A stretch of DNA of 64,000 nucleotides from Vicia villosa (taxonomy: Eukaryota; Streptophyta; Magnoliopsida; Fabales; Fabaceae), in assembly GCF_029867415.1 (NCBI RefSeq), contig NC_081182.1:42767462-42831461 (forward strand). Reading direction: 5' to 3'. Both the position numbers and the translations under genes were made by a program. The notes under the pieces are model-generated. The model made no database searches and had not been told where the DNA came from. It worked only from the letters and a program-made list of their open reading frames with translations. Every line of letters begins with the position of its first letter. Position 1 is the stretch's first letter. Below, piece after piece: positions 32,758 through 44,547 of the stretch.

Positions 32758-33960
32758 TATGACATACTGATTAGTCGTGGTGTTACCAAAATGAAGCACG
32801 CGATCAATCCATGCGCCTACAAATCTTTGCTTATATGGGATCAACCAAGTGTTTTTCACGTAATCGAGTAAGTCACTACAAGCAAAGCATGCTTGCTCAA
32901 GATATTTCAACCGTACACCATACTCAACCTCATTACTAGCCCATACAATATCTTTCCACAATGTGTCTATCGTCTCTTGCATGTCTTTCATCACATATTC
33001 CTTGCATTTCATCCGAACATTTTTGTTAATGTGAAAACGACATAGCAAGTTATGCATCGTAGCAAACACAACTTCAACTGCTTTCATCAAAGCAAGATCT
33101 CTATCCGTCAAAATCACTTGTGGACCCACATCTTTCTTCACAAACAATTGCTTCAGCTTATCCAAGTCCAACAATAAATCCCTGTTTGCTCACACTCCAT
33201 ATAAGCAAATGCAACCGCAAATGTCAACTCGGTCGATGTCATGCCAACTATTTCAAAAAGAGGTTGTATATATTTGTTGGTCTTATATGTGGCGTCCATA
33301 ATCAAGACAATTGGAAAAAAATTCAGCAACTTTACCAAATCGGGATGAGCCAAAAAAATATCTCTCACAACTTCCGAATCATCCCTTTTCCTACTCAAAT
33401 AAACATAGTTCGCCTCCTCTATAAGCTTAAGCAAATGTTGTATCTCACTTCTTGGACCTCTTATCTCTGCTTATATCACACTCTTATGCTTTTATATTTG
33501 CGTGATCCGAGTGACATTTTCAGGATCTCGCTCTTGCAAGGAAATCAATATGTGTCTAGGCGGAACATGTTTCTTTTTCAAATCAGCAACATGCTGCTTT
33601 TCATCTGTTGTTAACCTACCAACAAAAGAATGACCTTCTAATCTATCTGGTAAACCATGATTATGAACTCCACATTTTACATCAACCTTCCATCCAGAGC
33701 CATCTTTTGCCGGTGTCGACCTGATTTTGAATGGACATCCACGTCTCTTAGTAGCACTTTGAGTCTCACTTTTATCTTTATATTTTCCTCCCTATATCGC
33801 ACCCAAATATCACTTTTTTGCTTCTTCCTCTTTTGCCTGTTTCGGTGTCCGAACGGGTGATGATAACGGTCACTTTATTGTTGATTCCAGTCTCTTTAAC
33901 CCATCAGATAACCTCTTCCCATGTGACAAATCTTTGTGAAGTTGTGAAAGCATCAGTGGT
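32758..33960 (-). pseudogene. FAR1-related MULE transposase fragment
   Basis: Minus-strand reading gives a FAR1 DNA-binding-like region (KRRGCPFKIRSTPAKDGSGW, VKCGVHNHGLPDRLEGHSFV), then the MULE domain (FFPIVLIMDATYKTNKYIQPL, TSTELTFAVAFAYMECEQTG, VILTDRDLALMKAVEVVF, NLLCRFHINKNV). It stops at HFGNTTTN, where the LTR begins. At least two stops (after EEVI near 33900 and near 33470) and two frameshifts (near 33790 and 33170) inactivate it. The C-terminal half is missing. Some FAR1 relatives are domesticated host genes; this one is plainly broken. Confidence 0.8.
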
Positions 33961-34035
33961 ATCTACAGTTGTCTCGTTTTTTTGACAAATTTGGAGCGGG
34001 ATTTCCATACCTGAAAAAAATCAAAAAATGGAAAA

Positions 34036-34240
34036 AGATATTCCGGAAGACATATGAAAAGAGTTCCGGAGACGTCTTCCGGAAGACATTGGTAAAGTCT
34101 TCCGGTTTGAAGAAAAGCGTACTGGAACACTTTGACAAAGTGTTCCGGTTTGGTTTTCATATTTCCGGAACAATTGTAAAAAGACTTCTGGTTGGTTTTC
34201 TTTGTAAACCGGAAGACTTGGAGGATGAGTTCCGGTTTGT
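34036..34240. repeat. Cluster of about ten TTCCGG motifs upstream of the FAR1/MULE fragment
   Basis: TTCCGG or one-base variants occur about every 20 bp over 200 bp, often as 'ttccggaaga' or 'ttccggtttg', in both orientations. They lie at the 5' side of the transposase fragment. They look like subterminal transposase-binding repeats of the same element. Confidence 0.6.
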
Positions 34241-34329
34241 AAATTTGCATACCAGATTGCTTGTATAAAGTGTTCCGAAATTGATGCTCGTAGGGGTGCA
34301 GTTTTCAAATTTTTTTGACTTTTTGACTA

Positions 34330-34941
34330 AATGGTAAAATAGTTAATATCTTTAGAGGGTAAACTTGACATTTTTAAAAAATTGTAGGAGTATAAAGGCA
34401 AGTGTAGGGGTACAAAGTAAAAAATTTTAAAACAAGGTCACGACAAAATGATTTGTCCTATTTTAAAAACATGAAAAAATAAGAAACTTTTTAAAATTAA
34501 CAAAAGAGTATCCAAGAAGACATAATACCTAAAGAATTCTCTATAATATGTAAATATATTAAACAACTATGTTACAACACTATTCTTGATACTAGATAGT
34601 GTGGATGCTCACGACACATGAAAGAAGAAAGATGTATGTTCTAAAATCTCAAGATGAAGAAAAAATGTAACATTCATTTTAAACGAAGTTAAATAGTCAG
34701 AATCACTAGATCCTAAACAATAGATAATGACTCTCTTCCTTCTCTATTACTAACATGTTTTTAGTTTAATGAGTAATACATATTTTACTCATCGTAAGTC
34801 AATTATGCGACAATAATTATCACGTTATCTTCTATCAAAATTGATGATAGACAATTCCTCAAAAAGATGAACTCATCAACCTAAATCAAATTTTGTAATT
34901 TGTTTTTGCAACTCACTTTTAATTCCAATTTTTTTTTAAAA
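34330..34941. other. AT-rich intergenic DNA
   Basis: No gene or defined repeat was recognised. Confidence 0.4.
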
Positions 34942-34946
34942 ATTTA

Positions 34947-35352
34947 TGTGAGATATTGGTTCGACAGGATTAAGCATGAAGTCGAAGGTTGTTCACATAC
35001 TTGTGTCGAAGATGCTAGGGTTGTTAGCATGTTAAATTAGGTTTTAGTGGTTAAGCCCTAATTTGTTAAGTTGGCTTGTTTATTAAGTTAGCTTGTGTAA
35101 TGGGCCTTATGGAAAAAGCTCATTAGTTAGTATGTTAGGTTTTATTATAAGTAGCATACTAGTATCTCATCATTGCTAAGCTGCAAATCCTAATTTACGG
35201 TGAGAGAGGTTAATTGTTATTCTTGTAAACTTGTAATCTTGTTTTAAGAGAAAGTAAAAGAATAGCAGTTATAACCAATTCTTGTGTTCTTCTTCCTTGT
35301 TCTTTATTCTTCCCTTGCATTATACTTTGTTCTTGACATCGTTTTCACAACA
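34947..35352 (+). repeat. 5' LTR of the deleted copia element
   Basis: The 406-bp repeat starts TG and ends CA. Its last ~150 bp recur at 35970-36122 with few changes, for example 'cttgtaatcttgttttaagag' is shared. Confidence 0.8.
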
Positions 35353-35377
35353 AATTGGTGCGGTGAGCGTGGGGAAG

Positions 35378-35969
35378 ATGCCTTCAATAAAGTATGAGAT
35401 TGAAAAGTTCACCTGAGTGAATGATTTCGGTCTGTGGCGCTTGAAGATGAAAGCCCTACTGGTTCAGCAGGGTTGCTTGGAAGCGTTGAAGGGAGAGGCA
35501 ACCATGAATGCAGAATTGACGGCAGCGGAGAAGACGAATATGATCGAGAAAGCACACAACGCAATTTTGTTGAGCCTTGGTGATAAGGTTCTCAGACAGG
35601 TATTAAAGGAGACGACGGCATCAGGGTTATGGACGAAACTTGAAAGTTTGTATATGACCAAATCACTAGTAAATCGACTCTACCTGAAGCAAGCTTTGTA
35701 TTCATTCAAGATGGTTGAAGACAAAGTGTTGGCTGAGCAGTTGGATATGTTCAACAAGCTGATTCTTGATCTTGAAAATATTGATGTAAAGACTGATGAA
35801 GAAGATCAAGCGTTGTTACTATTGTGGGCTTTGCCTCGATCACATGCTCACTTCAAAGAAACTCTCATGTATGGAAGGGAGTCCCTGTCCTTTGAAGAAG
35901 TTCAATCAGTCATGTATTCAAAGGACTTGAACGAACGAAAGGAGCATAAACCTTCGACTGTTGGTGAAG
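35378..35969 (+). pseudogene. Copia gag fragment
   Basis: It begins MPSIKYEIEKFT, then a TGA, then VNDFGLWRLKMKALLVQQGC. It continues with the gag-polypeptide (UBN2-type) signature (SLGDKVLRQVLKETTASGLW, SLVNRLYLKQALYSFKM, DLENIDVKTDEEDQALLLLW). It runs into LTR sequence after HKPSTVGEG. One nonsense codon near the start and loss of the zinc knuckle and pol make it non-functional. Confidence 0.85.
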
Positions 35970-36265
35970 GTTTGAGAGAGATTAATTATTATTCTTGTAA
36001 ACTTGTAATCTTGTTTTAAGAGAAAGTAAAAGAATAGCAGTTATAATCAATTCTTGTGTTCTTCCTTATTCTTTATTCTTCCCTTGCATTATACTTTGTT
36101 CTTGAAATCGTTTTTCACAACAATTTATTTGAGTATTTTCTAAGATAAATTAATTAAAAAGACATACTATGACAAATCATTTCAACGTAACAATTAAACC
36201 CAGCGTGGGAAGGGTTTAAACGGCGACTACGCCGCCGGTGACAGCTTTCCGGCCAGAAGAACACG

Positions 36266-38699
36266 ATGACTTCTACTGCCACCACCTCTCTCTTCATCTT
36301 CTCCGAATTCCAATCCAAGTTCCCCAATTCGCTTCTTCTTCAACGCATTCATACCCGCAACAAACCCTTTTCACTTTCTCTTCAACCACCCAAATTCCGC
36401 GCAACCCATTTGTCACTCTGCACTTTTTCCCGCACCCCAATCAAACCCTCTTCAAGTTTCTCACCTCAAAGTAGTTTAACCAACTTTATTTCACAAAAAG
36501 TTGCATTTTTTCTTATTGGGTCGTTTATCTTCACCGGTTACTTCAGCAAAAGACCCGCTTTTGCTGTTACAGTGCCTTCTGTCAATTCTGCTGAAACGTT
36601 GGAGGAGAAGCTTTTGGAGAAGGATCCGAGAAATGTTGAGGCTCTCAAGGTGACTGTGTATGGGAAAATTAGGAGAGGGAAGTGTAAGGAGGCTGAGAAG
36701 TTTGTGAAGAGGTTGATTGATAAGGAACCGGATGAGGTTGAGTGGAGGCTTTTGCTTGCACTGTGTTATGAGACAATGGGGTACTTGAGTAAGGCTAAGG
36801 GAGTGTATTTGGAAATGTTGGAGAATAGGCCTCTTCTTGTTAGAGCTTTGCATGTAATGTTTCTTAATCTATATGTCTGTTTTTGTTTTGATGGAATTTT
36901 GAATGTTGGTTTTGAATGTTTGAATGTGATTGAAAAGGTTGGTGTGAAATTGAATGCTTTGTTTAGGTTAGATAGGTTTTGATAGTGAGGGATTAGAAAT
37001 TTAGATTTGTTATTTGAATGTTGATAGTTATTGACTTAGGTCTGTTTGGATTGGCATATTTAATGGCATAAACACTTGTTAGAATGTTTGAGAGAGTTTA
37101 TGGAAATAGATTATAACATCTTCATAAGTTGTTTTTAGCTTATTTTCATAAGTTCTCTAGAAGACCGATGTATGAGTTCTAAATGTTTCGATATATTGTG
37201 CTTATATTGATTTTAGTATTTGAGGCTGTGCTTGCATAGATTCATATCAAAGTGGAATTTAGGATGAATTCACTAGAGGTGGAATTTACTTTTACAAGTT
37301 TTGGGGAACAAAGGAGAACATGGAAGGAACAGAAGCAGGCTGATGATCCGAGGTTGCCCCAAAATCAGTGTCCTCTCCAAAACAGATCAAAAACATCAAA
37401 ACCAAACAATTCCTCTCCCTGTTTCCCCCCAAAACAAAGGCAAAAGAATTTGAGTTTTATGTTTTTTTCTAGAAAAGGACCAACCATTAGGCATGTGGTA
37501 ATCAATCAAGTTGTGTTCGAGACCAATCCCACTGTCCACTAGCAGGGCCCAAGAGCAAAGCTCTGTAAAGACTAACCCAACTCAAGAATAGTTAGTACCT
37601 AGCGAAATTCAAACTGAAGACCTTGAGAGGGGCATTCTCAGGTTCTGAGTCTTCATTAACAGGCCAACCCCTAGGGGTTTATTTTCATTTTATTATATTT
37701 AGTATAGTGGTATTATTATTCGTACTATTTCTGCAAGAAAGGTGCATTTGTCATTGCCCCTTGTTTCCACTAAGCTTGTGTAGTTCTTCTTTTAACAAAG
37801 GTTCTTGGTCGTATTTTAGTGCCATGAATAATAGTATTGATGTTTTCTAATACAAATTTAGGATTGAAGTTTTTTTGTTTAGGCCTTGTTATTTGTTGCA
37901 TGCATTCTTTAGGTAGGATTTGATGAGACCCGTTGAAAAATGTCTTTCATTTTAATTTAGATTCAGGTTTGAAGGCGGCCTGCTAGATGCTTATTTGACT
38001 GCATTTTATGCCGATATATTAAAAAAACTAATTAAATTACAATTTCATATAATGAAATCAAGTGCTTGTTCATTTACGACTGCGATGAGTGATACTCTCT
38101 TTTCAACAGGGTCTGGCTATGGTGATGCACAAAAACAACGAAGGCCCTGCTGTATTTGAAACGCTGAACAAAGCTCTAGAGTTAGCTATTAGTGAAAACA
38201 AAGTTACCGAGGAGAGAAATATAAGAATCTTAACTGCACAAATGCTTGTTGTACAGGTAAATCACTAATCCACCACTTCGGGATAAAGCATAAACAGTAT
38301 GTTTAAGTGATAATCATTTGAAAAACATAACATTTGTTTCCTTTGCAGGGTGATTTGGAGGAGGGCTTAAAAAGATGTCAAGATTTGATCGATCAAAATC
38401 CCCGCGATTTTAGACCTTATCTTTGCCAGGTGAGTTTTGTATGCAAATCATGCACACAATTATACTTCCATTCATGAACTGTATATCGATTTATTATAAG
38501 AACATTATTTCAGGGAATAATATACAGTCTTCTGGATAAGAAGGAGGAAGCTGCAAAACAGTTTGAAACATATCAAGCTCTTGTGCCTCAAGAGTTTCCT
38601 CAGAAGGGATTTCTTGATGATATCACCTTAGCAGCAAAAGAAACATCTCAAGTACAGTTTCAGAAGGAATTCAGAAACCAATTTTCTAACCAAAAATAG
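36266..38699 (+). CDS. Plastid TPR protein, SLOW GREEN 1-like (4 exons)
   Basis: The exons are 36266-36853, 38110-38256, 38349-38429 and 38514-38699. All introns are GT-AG in phase 0, giving 333 residues. The Ser/Pro/Phe-rich first ~70 residues look like a chloroplast transit peptide. A hydrophobic helix follows (KVAFFLIGSFIFTGYF), then paired TPR-like helices (EEKLLEKDPRNVEALKV, EAEKFVKRLIDKEPDEVEWR, LSKAKGVYLEMLENRP, EGLKRCQDLIDQNPRDFRPY, KKEEAAKQFETYQALVPQEF). Arrangement and length match SLOW GREEN 1, needed for chloroplast development in Arabidopsis; the match is from memory. The ORF is clean. A deleted copia element ends only 138 bp upstream of the ATG. Confidence 0.85.
36854..38109 (+). 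other. Intron 1 of the SLOW GREEN 1-like gene, with possible repeat insert
   Basis: The 1256-bp intron is much longer than introns 2 and 3 (92 and 84 bp). A GC-richer block at about 37340-37690 ('gaccaatcccactgtccac...ccaacccctagggg') differs in composition and may be an old inserted repeat. No ends could be defined. Confidence 0.5.
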
Positions 38700-39085
38700 A
38701 GAAGGAAAAATATAGTATGTTTTTCTTCTTTGCTGTCTTGGAAATAATCAGTAATGCAGTAGCAGTAGCACACTCTACTCTTGTAAAAGCAAAAGGTTTA
38801 GATTATTTTACTGATACAATAGAATGTGTAACATTTTTTTCAGCCCTTGTAGTGATGCAATAATCAATTCTTATTAGATGTTAGTATAAAGATAGTTTGA
38901 ACTACGAATGTATATCTTTTATTTTCATTAAAAATTCAATTTTTTTAAACTTTCACTTATTTTGATATTTTAGGGATTGAATCAGCTTATTAACCCTTTT
39001 TATGTGTGGTTTTTCGTTGTCTCTACTAGTGTACGTTAAACTTAAAATGTGTCGGATATTTTTTTAATGACAATAAATACTATTA

Positions 39086-39272
39086 ATTTTTATTTTTTTT
39101 GGGTTTAGTCAACCTGTTTCGATCCACATAGTGAACTGATTAATCTGGTTTCGTGGTTTAGAGAGACGACTCACTGGCCAAGCCGTGTTTCCACCAAGAA
39201 TCGAACTCGGGTAGTACTCAAATGATTTGTCCTTAATAGAAGCTTCTTTCTCATTAGAGTCCAAGCATTTGG
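39086..39272 (-). mobile_element. tRNA-derived SINE
   Basis: Minus-strand reading has a pol III B-box-like GAGTTCGATTC (complement at about 39203-39213) and a conserved-looking body ending 'ggttgactaaaccc'. It finishes in a poly(A) tail seen as a T-run at 39090-39099. The flanks 'aataaatactattaat' (left) and 'aataaatattaat' (right) are an imperfect target duplication. Confidence 0.6.
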
Positions 39273-39390
39273 TTAAAATAAATATTAATATAATAAGGGG
39301 TAAAAGCCTAGCAGAGTATAAATCAAAAGCATAAGGCGTGTAATAAAATAACACAGAAAAGAGAAGAAAAGCAACAATATAAGATGACAA

Positions 39391-39392
39391 AA

Positions 39393-39422
<30 letters not shown>
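39391..39422. repeat. (AAT)n microsatellite, likely 3' tail of the third LINE
   Basis: Ten AAT units. On the minus strand it reads (ATT)n directly after the LINE 3' UTR. Confidence 0.75.
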
Positions 39423-39423
<1 letters not shown>

Positions 39424-39610
39424 GCAGTGAAACAAAATCAACAAAGAATAAAATTAGAAAAACCAAATGAGCCCTTACAAAGCTCCAAACTAAAAGGAGT
39501 CAAGGTAAATCTCAAGCCAAAAATATCATCAATACCATAACATAAACCTCCGGTAGAAGGAAAAACAAAGTCACACATTCACACGCACTCCAGGCCAAAT
39601 CAAGATTCTC

Positions 39611-39815
39611 AATTCTCTATTGATTAATTTATATGATAGAGATTTTTTTTATACTTTTTTTTTTTCCTTCACTTCAATCACGTTTGTTATATAACTAGAA
39701 AATAAAATATCATTTCAATTCTCAATTCTCTATTAATTAATTTATATGATAATTTTTTTTTTACTTTTTTCCTTCACTTCAATCACATTTGTTATATAAC
39801 TAGAAAATATAATAT
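39611..39815. repeat. ~105-bp tandem duplication in the LINE 3' region
   Basis: A segment starting 'attctctatt-attaatttatatgata' and ending 'gttatataactagaaaata-aatatcattt' occurs twice in direct orientation. Confidence 0.75.
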
Positions 39816-40491
39816 CATTTTGAACCATCCAAATGGTCCAAACCGCAACATATCAAATCATAATAAAATTATCCCTAGATTGAACCCTTTCATTTAAAGA
39901 GAGAAAATTTTCAAAAATAAGACTAAGATTTGCAAGAAAAGCTATCTACCACCCCAATCACTTAAATGTGTTATATCAAACACCACTAACTAAGTCACAG
40001 GTGGCGAACAAATGGGAAGCCTACTCAACTAAACCACCACAGAAAGGACATGTGATATCAATCAAGTCAACAATCATCCTTCTCTTAAACATATTTTCTC
40101 TTGAAGTAAATCTATCAAGCAAAAGTTATCAAGAGAAAACAATCACCTTAGATGGGACCCAACTACTCCAATTATGAGGAAGGATCAGGTTGGTAGGAGA
40201 GAATGCGAGCTCGGGAGAATTTAAAATATCCAACAAAGCATCATATGTAGAGGACATAGAGAATACACCGTCCTTTGCAAACTTCTTAATCAATCGATCA
40301 CTATCCAAGAAAAAGCATGACTTTGAAGGAGAGCAAGAAAGTTTGCAATTAATGGTTCCTCATGAAAGAACGATTTTCTCCACCTAAAATTCCAAGTAAG
40401 GATCACATTTATCCACTGACCTATCTCTCCCACACTCCCCTCAAGATAATTAGAGATTGTAAACAACCAAGGGAACATACATTTAAGAGGT

Positions 40492-41933
40492 TGTTGAAGC
40501 GGTAGAGCGGCAAGCAACAAAAGTTTTGGAAATATTTATCCGGGAATTATCGTGTCCACAGAGATTGGTTGAGAAGAACTGCCGTTCGACTATCTCGCGT
40601 TCTATGTTTCATGATTTGGGGTGCGGAAAGTAAATGCGGGAAAATTAAATAAAAGCAGATAAACATTCTCAATAGTCTAAGAGAAAGAGTTATGGAATTG
40701 TATTTCGTTCTACCCGTCTAATACTTAAATCCGAAGATCTATCGCTCGACACTCACAATACGCATCAACATCACTGGGCATCAATCGAGACGCCACATCG
40801 GTGCCCATGTCTGCAACACCGACGAAAGCTCAACCACACTATTCACATCAGCGATTTCTCCACCGACACAAACAACACGGAGGCATTAAACTCGACACCC
40901 ACTACGATTGTTAGCCCTAAATCCATGTCTGCAATCCAGAAACTAACAGTTATCATTCCTAATCAAGATCTATGATGCCCATGTCTGCAACACCACAAAT
41001 CCAGAGCATTTAAGCAAAAAGATCAAGAACAACAACAATGATGATTTGTAAAGCAAATATATAAACGATCCCAAGATCCACAAATATACATACAATAAGA
41101 GTAGAAATATACATACAACACCCACCATTGGAATGAAACAAAGGGAAGAGAGAAGATGAACCAGAAAGATCTCATCGGTACAATGGAATCGAGACAGATC
41201 CATGATCAATCCACACGGCGTCGCACCCAATGGTGTTTCCTCAAGCTCTAAACTACCACAAATGGATCAGAGCTCAACTTGTCAAGAAGAGATGATAAAA
41301 AACCTAAAAAAATCTGATTTTACAACATATATACAAAAACTGAAGTCGCAGACCGCGCTAAGCGCGCCCACCGCGCTAAGCGGGCTGTTTTTTATTGGTC
41401 TTAAACCGCCAGACCGCGCTTAGCGCCAAAAACCCGCGCTAAGCGCCAAACTTTCTGCCAAACATGTTAAAAATGCTCCCAGACCGCGCTTAGCGCGGTC
41501 AAGCCCGCTTAGCCCGCTCAACAGAAAAATGAAATCTTGTTTTGGTCATAACTTGAGAACCGTAACTCCGATTTGCGCCCGGTTCGAAGCGTTGGAAAGC
41601 TTATTTCATGCTCTATCTAACAATGAATAAATTGCAACCAAATTGATGATTTTTATCATCCTTATTTTGAGCTTTGTCCGTCGATGAATTGGTAAAATCG
41701 CGTGCTCGCCGCTGTGTCTTCGACACTTTATTCCTCAAAGCTTTGAACACGCATAAATACGTACAAAAAGACAACAAAACTATCAAACGGTACATATTTA
41801 CGCGAAAACGTAACAAAACACAAACGATACAAATATACACAAAATCGGGGAATTATTCAAACGGTATTAACAAAAAGTATCGATAAGTGCCACTATTTAC
41901 ATACACAAAATAACTATAATTTGGCACTTAACA
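40492..41933. mobile_element. Solo LTR (1442 bp) inserted in the third LINE
   Basis: It starts TGTTGAAGC and ends GGCACTTAACA, so both strands read TG...CA. It is flanked by the 5-bp duplication GAGGT (40487-40491 and 41934-41938). The LINE reading frame resumes on both sides. No gag, pol, primer-binding site or polypurine tract is present. Orientation and superfamily are not determined. Confidence 0.85.
41350..41522. repeat. Cluster of CGCTTAGCG / CGCTAAGCG palindromes inside the solo LTR
   Basis: About seven copies of the near-palindrome 'gcgctaagcgc' and 'gcgcttagcgc' occur within 170 bp, a CpG-dense island in AT-rich DNA. Confidence 0.85.
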
Positions 41934-42179
41934 GAGGTGTACTACCAACCAGAGGACCTTTCCAAAAAGAAGTCTCAAATCCTGATCTCACTTTCTTGAA
42001 AATGCCAACCATAAACTAGTTAGATGGATCCTCTTCTTTTGAAACAATGAGGGAAACTTCATTCTACCAGGAGGAAGCGTGTAGGAAGCATATAACTCTA
42101 CCCCCTAAAAGGCGGAATAACTAGATCACCATATCTAGCAACCAAGATATCTATCCAAAGGCCACTACGCCAAACAAGT

Positions 42180-42510
42180 AAAAAGACAGCGTTTTTTTTG
42201 GCTTTAGGCGGCCCTTTAAAGCGCTGTCTATTCCCCCGCTGCCGTAGGTAAAGGCAGCGCTTTTTTTCACCTTGAAAGCGCTGCTAAAGACCCCCTTTAG
42301 GCAGCCTTGAAAGCGCTGCTATATGTCCACTTTAAACAGCGCTTTTGTCAGTACCCCTTTAACAGCGCTTTTTCATTAGACAGTGCTTTTGATCATCTTT
42401 TAGGCATCACTTTAGACAGCGCTTTCTTAAAAGCGCTGTCTATTCCCCCCTTTAGGCAGCATTTTTCCCCACTTCAGACAGCGCTTTTCTCTTTAAACGT
42501 TGTCTAATAA
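42180..42510. repeat. Left CACTA subterminal repeats
   Basis: About nine copies of 'agacagcgctttt' or its complement, spaced 20-50 bp apart. They correspond to the transposase-binding repeats known from CACTA elements. Confidence 0.85.
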
Positions 42511-43369
42511 TAAAATATAAGTTTAATTGATTTGATAAAATAGATTTAAAAAATTATTATTATTAGACTTAGTAATCATTTTTACATAAAAATATTTTTA
42601 TGATCTTAAATTAAAAAACTTATTCATATATAAAAATAACATCTTCAATCATAGTTCACTAAAAATAACACCTTCAATATACCACAAACTAATAATTTCA
42701 CATAATAATCTCTTTTTGGAAATCCTGGATCAAATCATAGTTTTGAGCATGTCAATATGGTTATAATTTACACAAAGCTAATGATGAATCTACATGCTAC
42801 TGCTTAACATTCCTAAAAGTTCTAAACTACCTTCTCTAACCAATTCATTTCAGCCAGCCCCTATGCCAACTCAAATGGCTCCAAAGCTTTGCAAAGTCAA
42901 GACCAAAATCCTTGATGCAGGTTATGCCCATTTCGGAAGTGATCCAAGGCAAGCTGTGATCATGTAAAAATACTAATATGCATAAAGTCAAAGGGCAACA
43001 GAAACAGTGTGAGTAGGAGCATGACAGAACTGGTCCACCTAAGCCTATTCAGTGCTAGCCTTGAAATTGAGAAACCTACCATTTCCATCCCTACATCCAA
43101 CACAAAAAAGACTGAGTTGAACATGATACGAAACCAAACCTGGCAAGACAAAAAAAACAAATGCATAAATCAGCCCCGCATACATAAAACCAAAATCAGA
43201 ACAGTGCAAAATTCATTCAACAATAAAAGTGGATGTCATTTTATGAGATTAGGCCTTTTGACAAGGGAGGTGCAAACCCTGGAATTTCTAAACATTTCTG
43301 CACTTACAGAATTTACCCATGCACCTTGGAATAAGGTGCAAGGTTAGAGTCCAGTTTGAGTATGAAAAT

Positions 43370-44450
43370 GTTCAACAAACAGTTAAGGTTGTTCACCTGA
43401 AGTTTTGTCAATGTATGTGGAATATTGTCATCTCTGACTAATCCAAGCAGAACTCGACAATCTAGAGCACGGAGATAGTCCAGAGCAGCAGGAGATGAAC
43501 ATACACGCGAAGAGATGATTTGTATAAGAACCTTTATACCATTACTAGAACAGACAGCCTCTCTTGCCTGATGATATCCTTGTTCAGCTGTGTGGCAAGG
43601 CCGGCACAGCGTCCCTAGGATCAATATGGCTGGCACCTTGAGCAGATCGGTCGGCATATCTATCTCTAGTCTCAGAGAGAGCACCATTAGAGGTTTGGGA
43701 AGACGCAAACTGCTGGCCTTGTGACAATGCAGGTGGTTTATTGCTGATTGCAGGAGGGGGGCAAACACGGGTGATTAAAACATTTAAGGCTGATTGAATT
43801 ATCTGAAATGCAGCAAAATCAGCGTGTCAAAAATCTTAAGGAACTCCATTTAACAACAAATGTTGGTGAAACAAACACTCCAATTACTACCTCAAGAGAC
43901 TTACCTCAGGGTCCACATGACTATTGCTAATATTTGTAGCATCTAAAATTACATAAATACCAGACCGGTTGGTGCTTAATGTTGCATTTACAATCATCTT
44001 TTGACTGTTAGGTACCAATGTAACAATATGCAAAACCCCCAATGCATACTGAAGTAAATCATGTAGATATCGCTCCATAGTTGGGGCCTACAAAACACAA
44101 AGATGAACTATGTAAATAAATGCATTGCAAGACAGAGGGAACACAAACTAAATATGCCATACCTGACACAATTCCAACATAGTAAAATGCAGTGGAAAAT
44201 CACCAGCGATCTTTTGGGACATTTGCTCGTAATATGAAGACAGCTCTGCACTCTGTACAGTGAGAAAAAGCAAAGCCCTCCTAGTGCACAGAAAACAATG
44301 AGTGAAAAAGCATCATTTATGATATGATTGTAAACACGTGTATATTCGTAAGACAAGTGTATATTCGTAAGACAAATTGAATGATAAGGAGGTTACCTTG
44401 GTAGATCTCCAGCTATCTAAACATGATCTATGGACATATTTTTGTGTACC
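43370..44450 (-). pseudogene. Captured DCAF1 (DDB1-CUL4-associated factor 1) fragment
   Basis: Successive minus-strand exons are visible. 44162-~44290 reads ALLFLTVQSAELSSYYEQMS to a CAG|GTATGG donor. 43905-~44078 reads LGVLHIVTLVPNSQKMIVNA ... ILDATNISNSHVDPE to a GAG|GTAAGT donor. 43395-~43800 reads SALNVLITRVCPPPAISNKP, then GYHQAREAVCSSNGIKVLIQ and ALDCRVLLGLVRDD. A possible further exon (HRSCLDSWRSTK) lies near 44400-44440. The sequence matches the middle of DCAF1, the substrate receptor of CUL4-DDB1 ubiquitin ligases. A frameshift or stop after DAVPALPHS breaks the last exon, and most of the gene is missing. Confidence 0.85.
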
Positions 44451-44547
44451 TTTGCAGTGGTAGGGGGCAATTAAGTCTTCTCCTACAAGAATTCATTTAA
44501 AGGTTAGTAAGTTTCAAATGCATGAGGTGTAGTATTGTATAAGAAAA

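Larger units (their letters stand above)
34942..36127 (+). mobile_element. Internally deleted Ty1/copia element with ATTTA target duplication
   Basis: The flanking duplication is ATTTA (34942-34946 and 36123-36127). The 5' LTR is 34947-35352 (starts TGTGAGATATTGG, ends TTCACAACA). The internal part holds a leader beginning 'aattggtgcggtgagc' and part of gag. The 3' end is only the last ~150 bp of an LTR (about 35970-36122), matching 5' LTR positions 35200-35352. Protease, integrase, RT, RNase H and the U3 of the 3' LTR are missing. Confidence 0.82.

Noticed and set aside
34021..34308. Overlapping ORFs across the TTCCGG cluster in three frames
   Set aside because: Open frames arise from the repeat itself and have no consistent coding pattern.
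39203..39213. Possible tRNA gene
   Set aside because: Same reasoning: B-box-like motif in a SINE body without tRNA folding.
39109..39444. ORF with a poly-Tyr stretch
   Set aside because: It is a translation of the (AAT)n tract and the SINE.
42307..42507. 66-aa ORF rich in Phe/Ser at the CACTA left end
   Set aside because: It is read from the subterminal repeats.
42853..42966. Possible further captured exon (reads PMPTQMAPKLCKVK) at the CACTA left side
   Set aside because: A splice-acceptor-like 'tttcag' precedes it, but I could not assign it to any gene.
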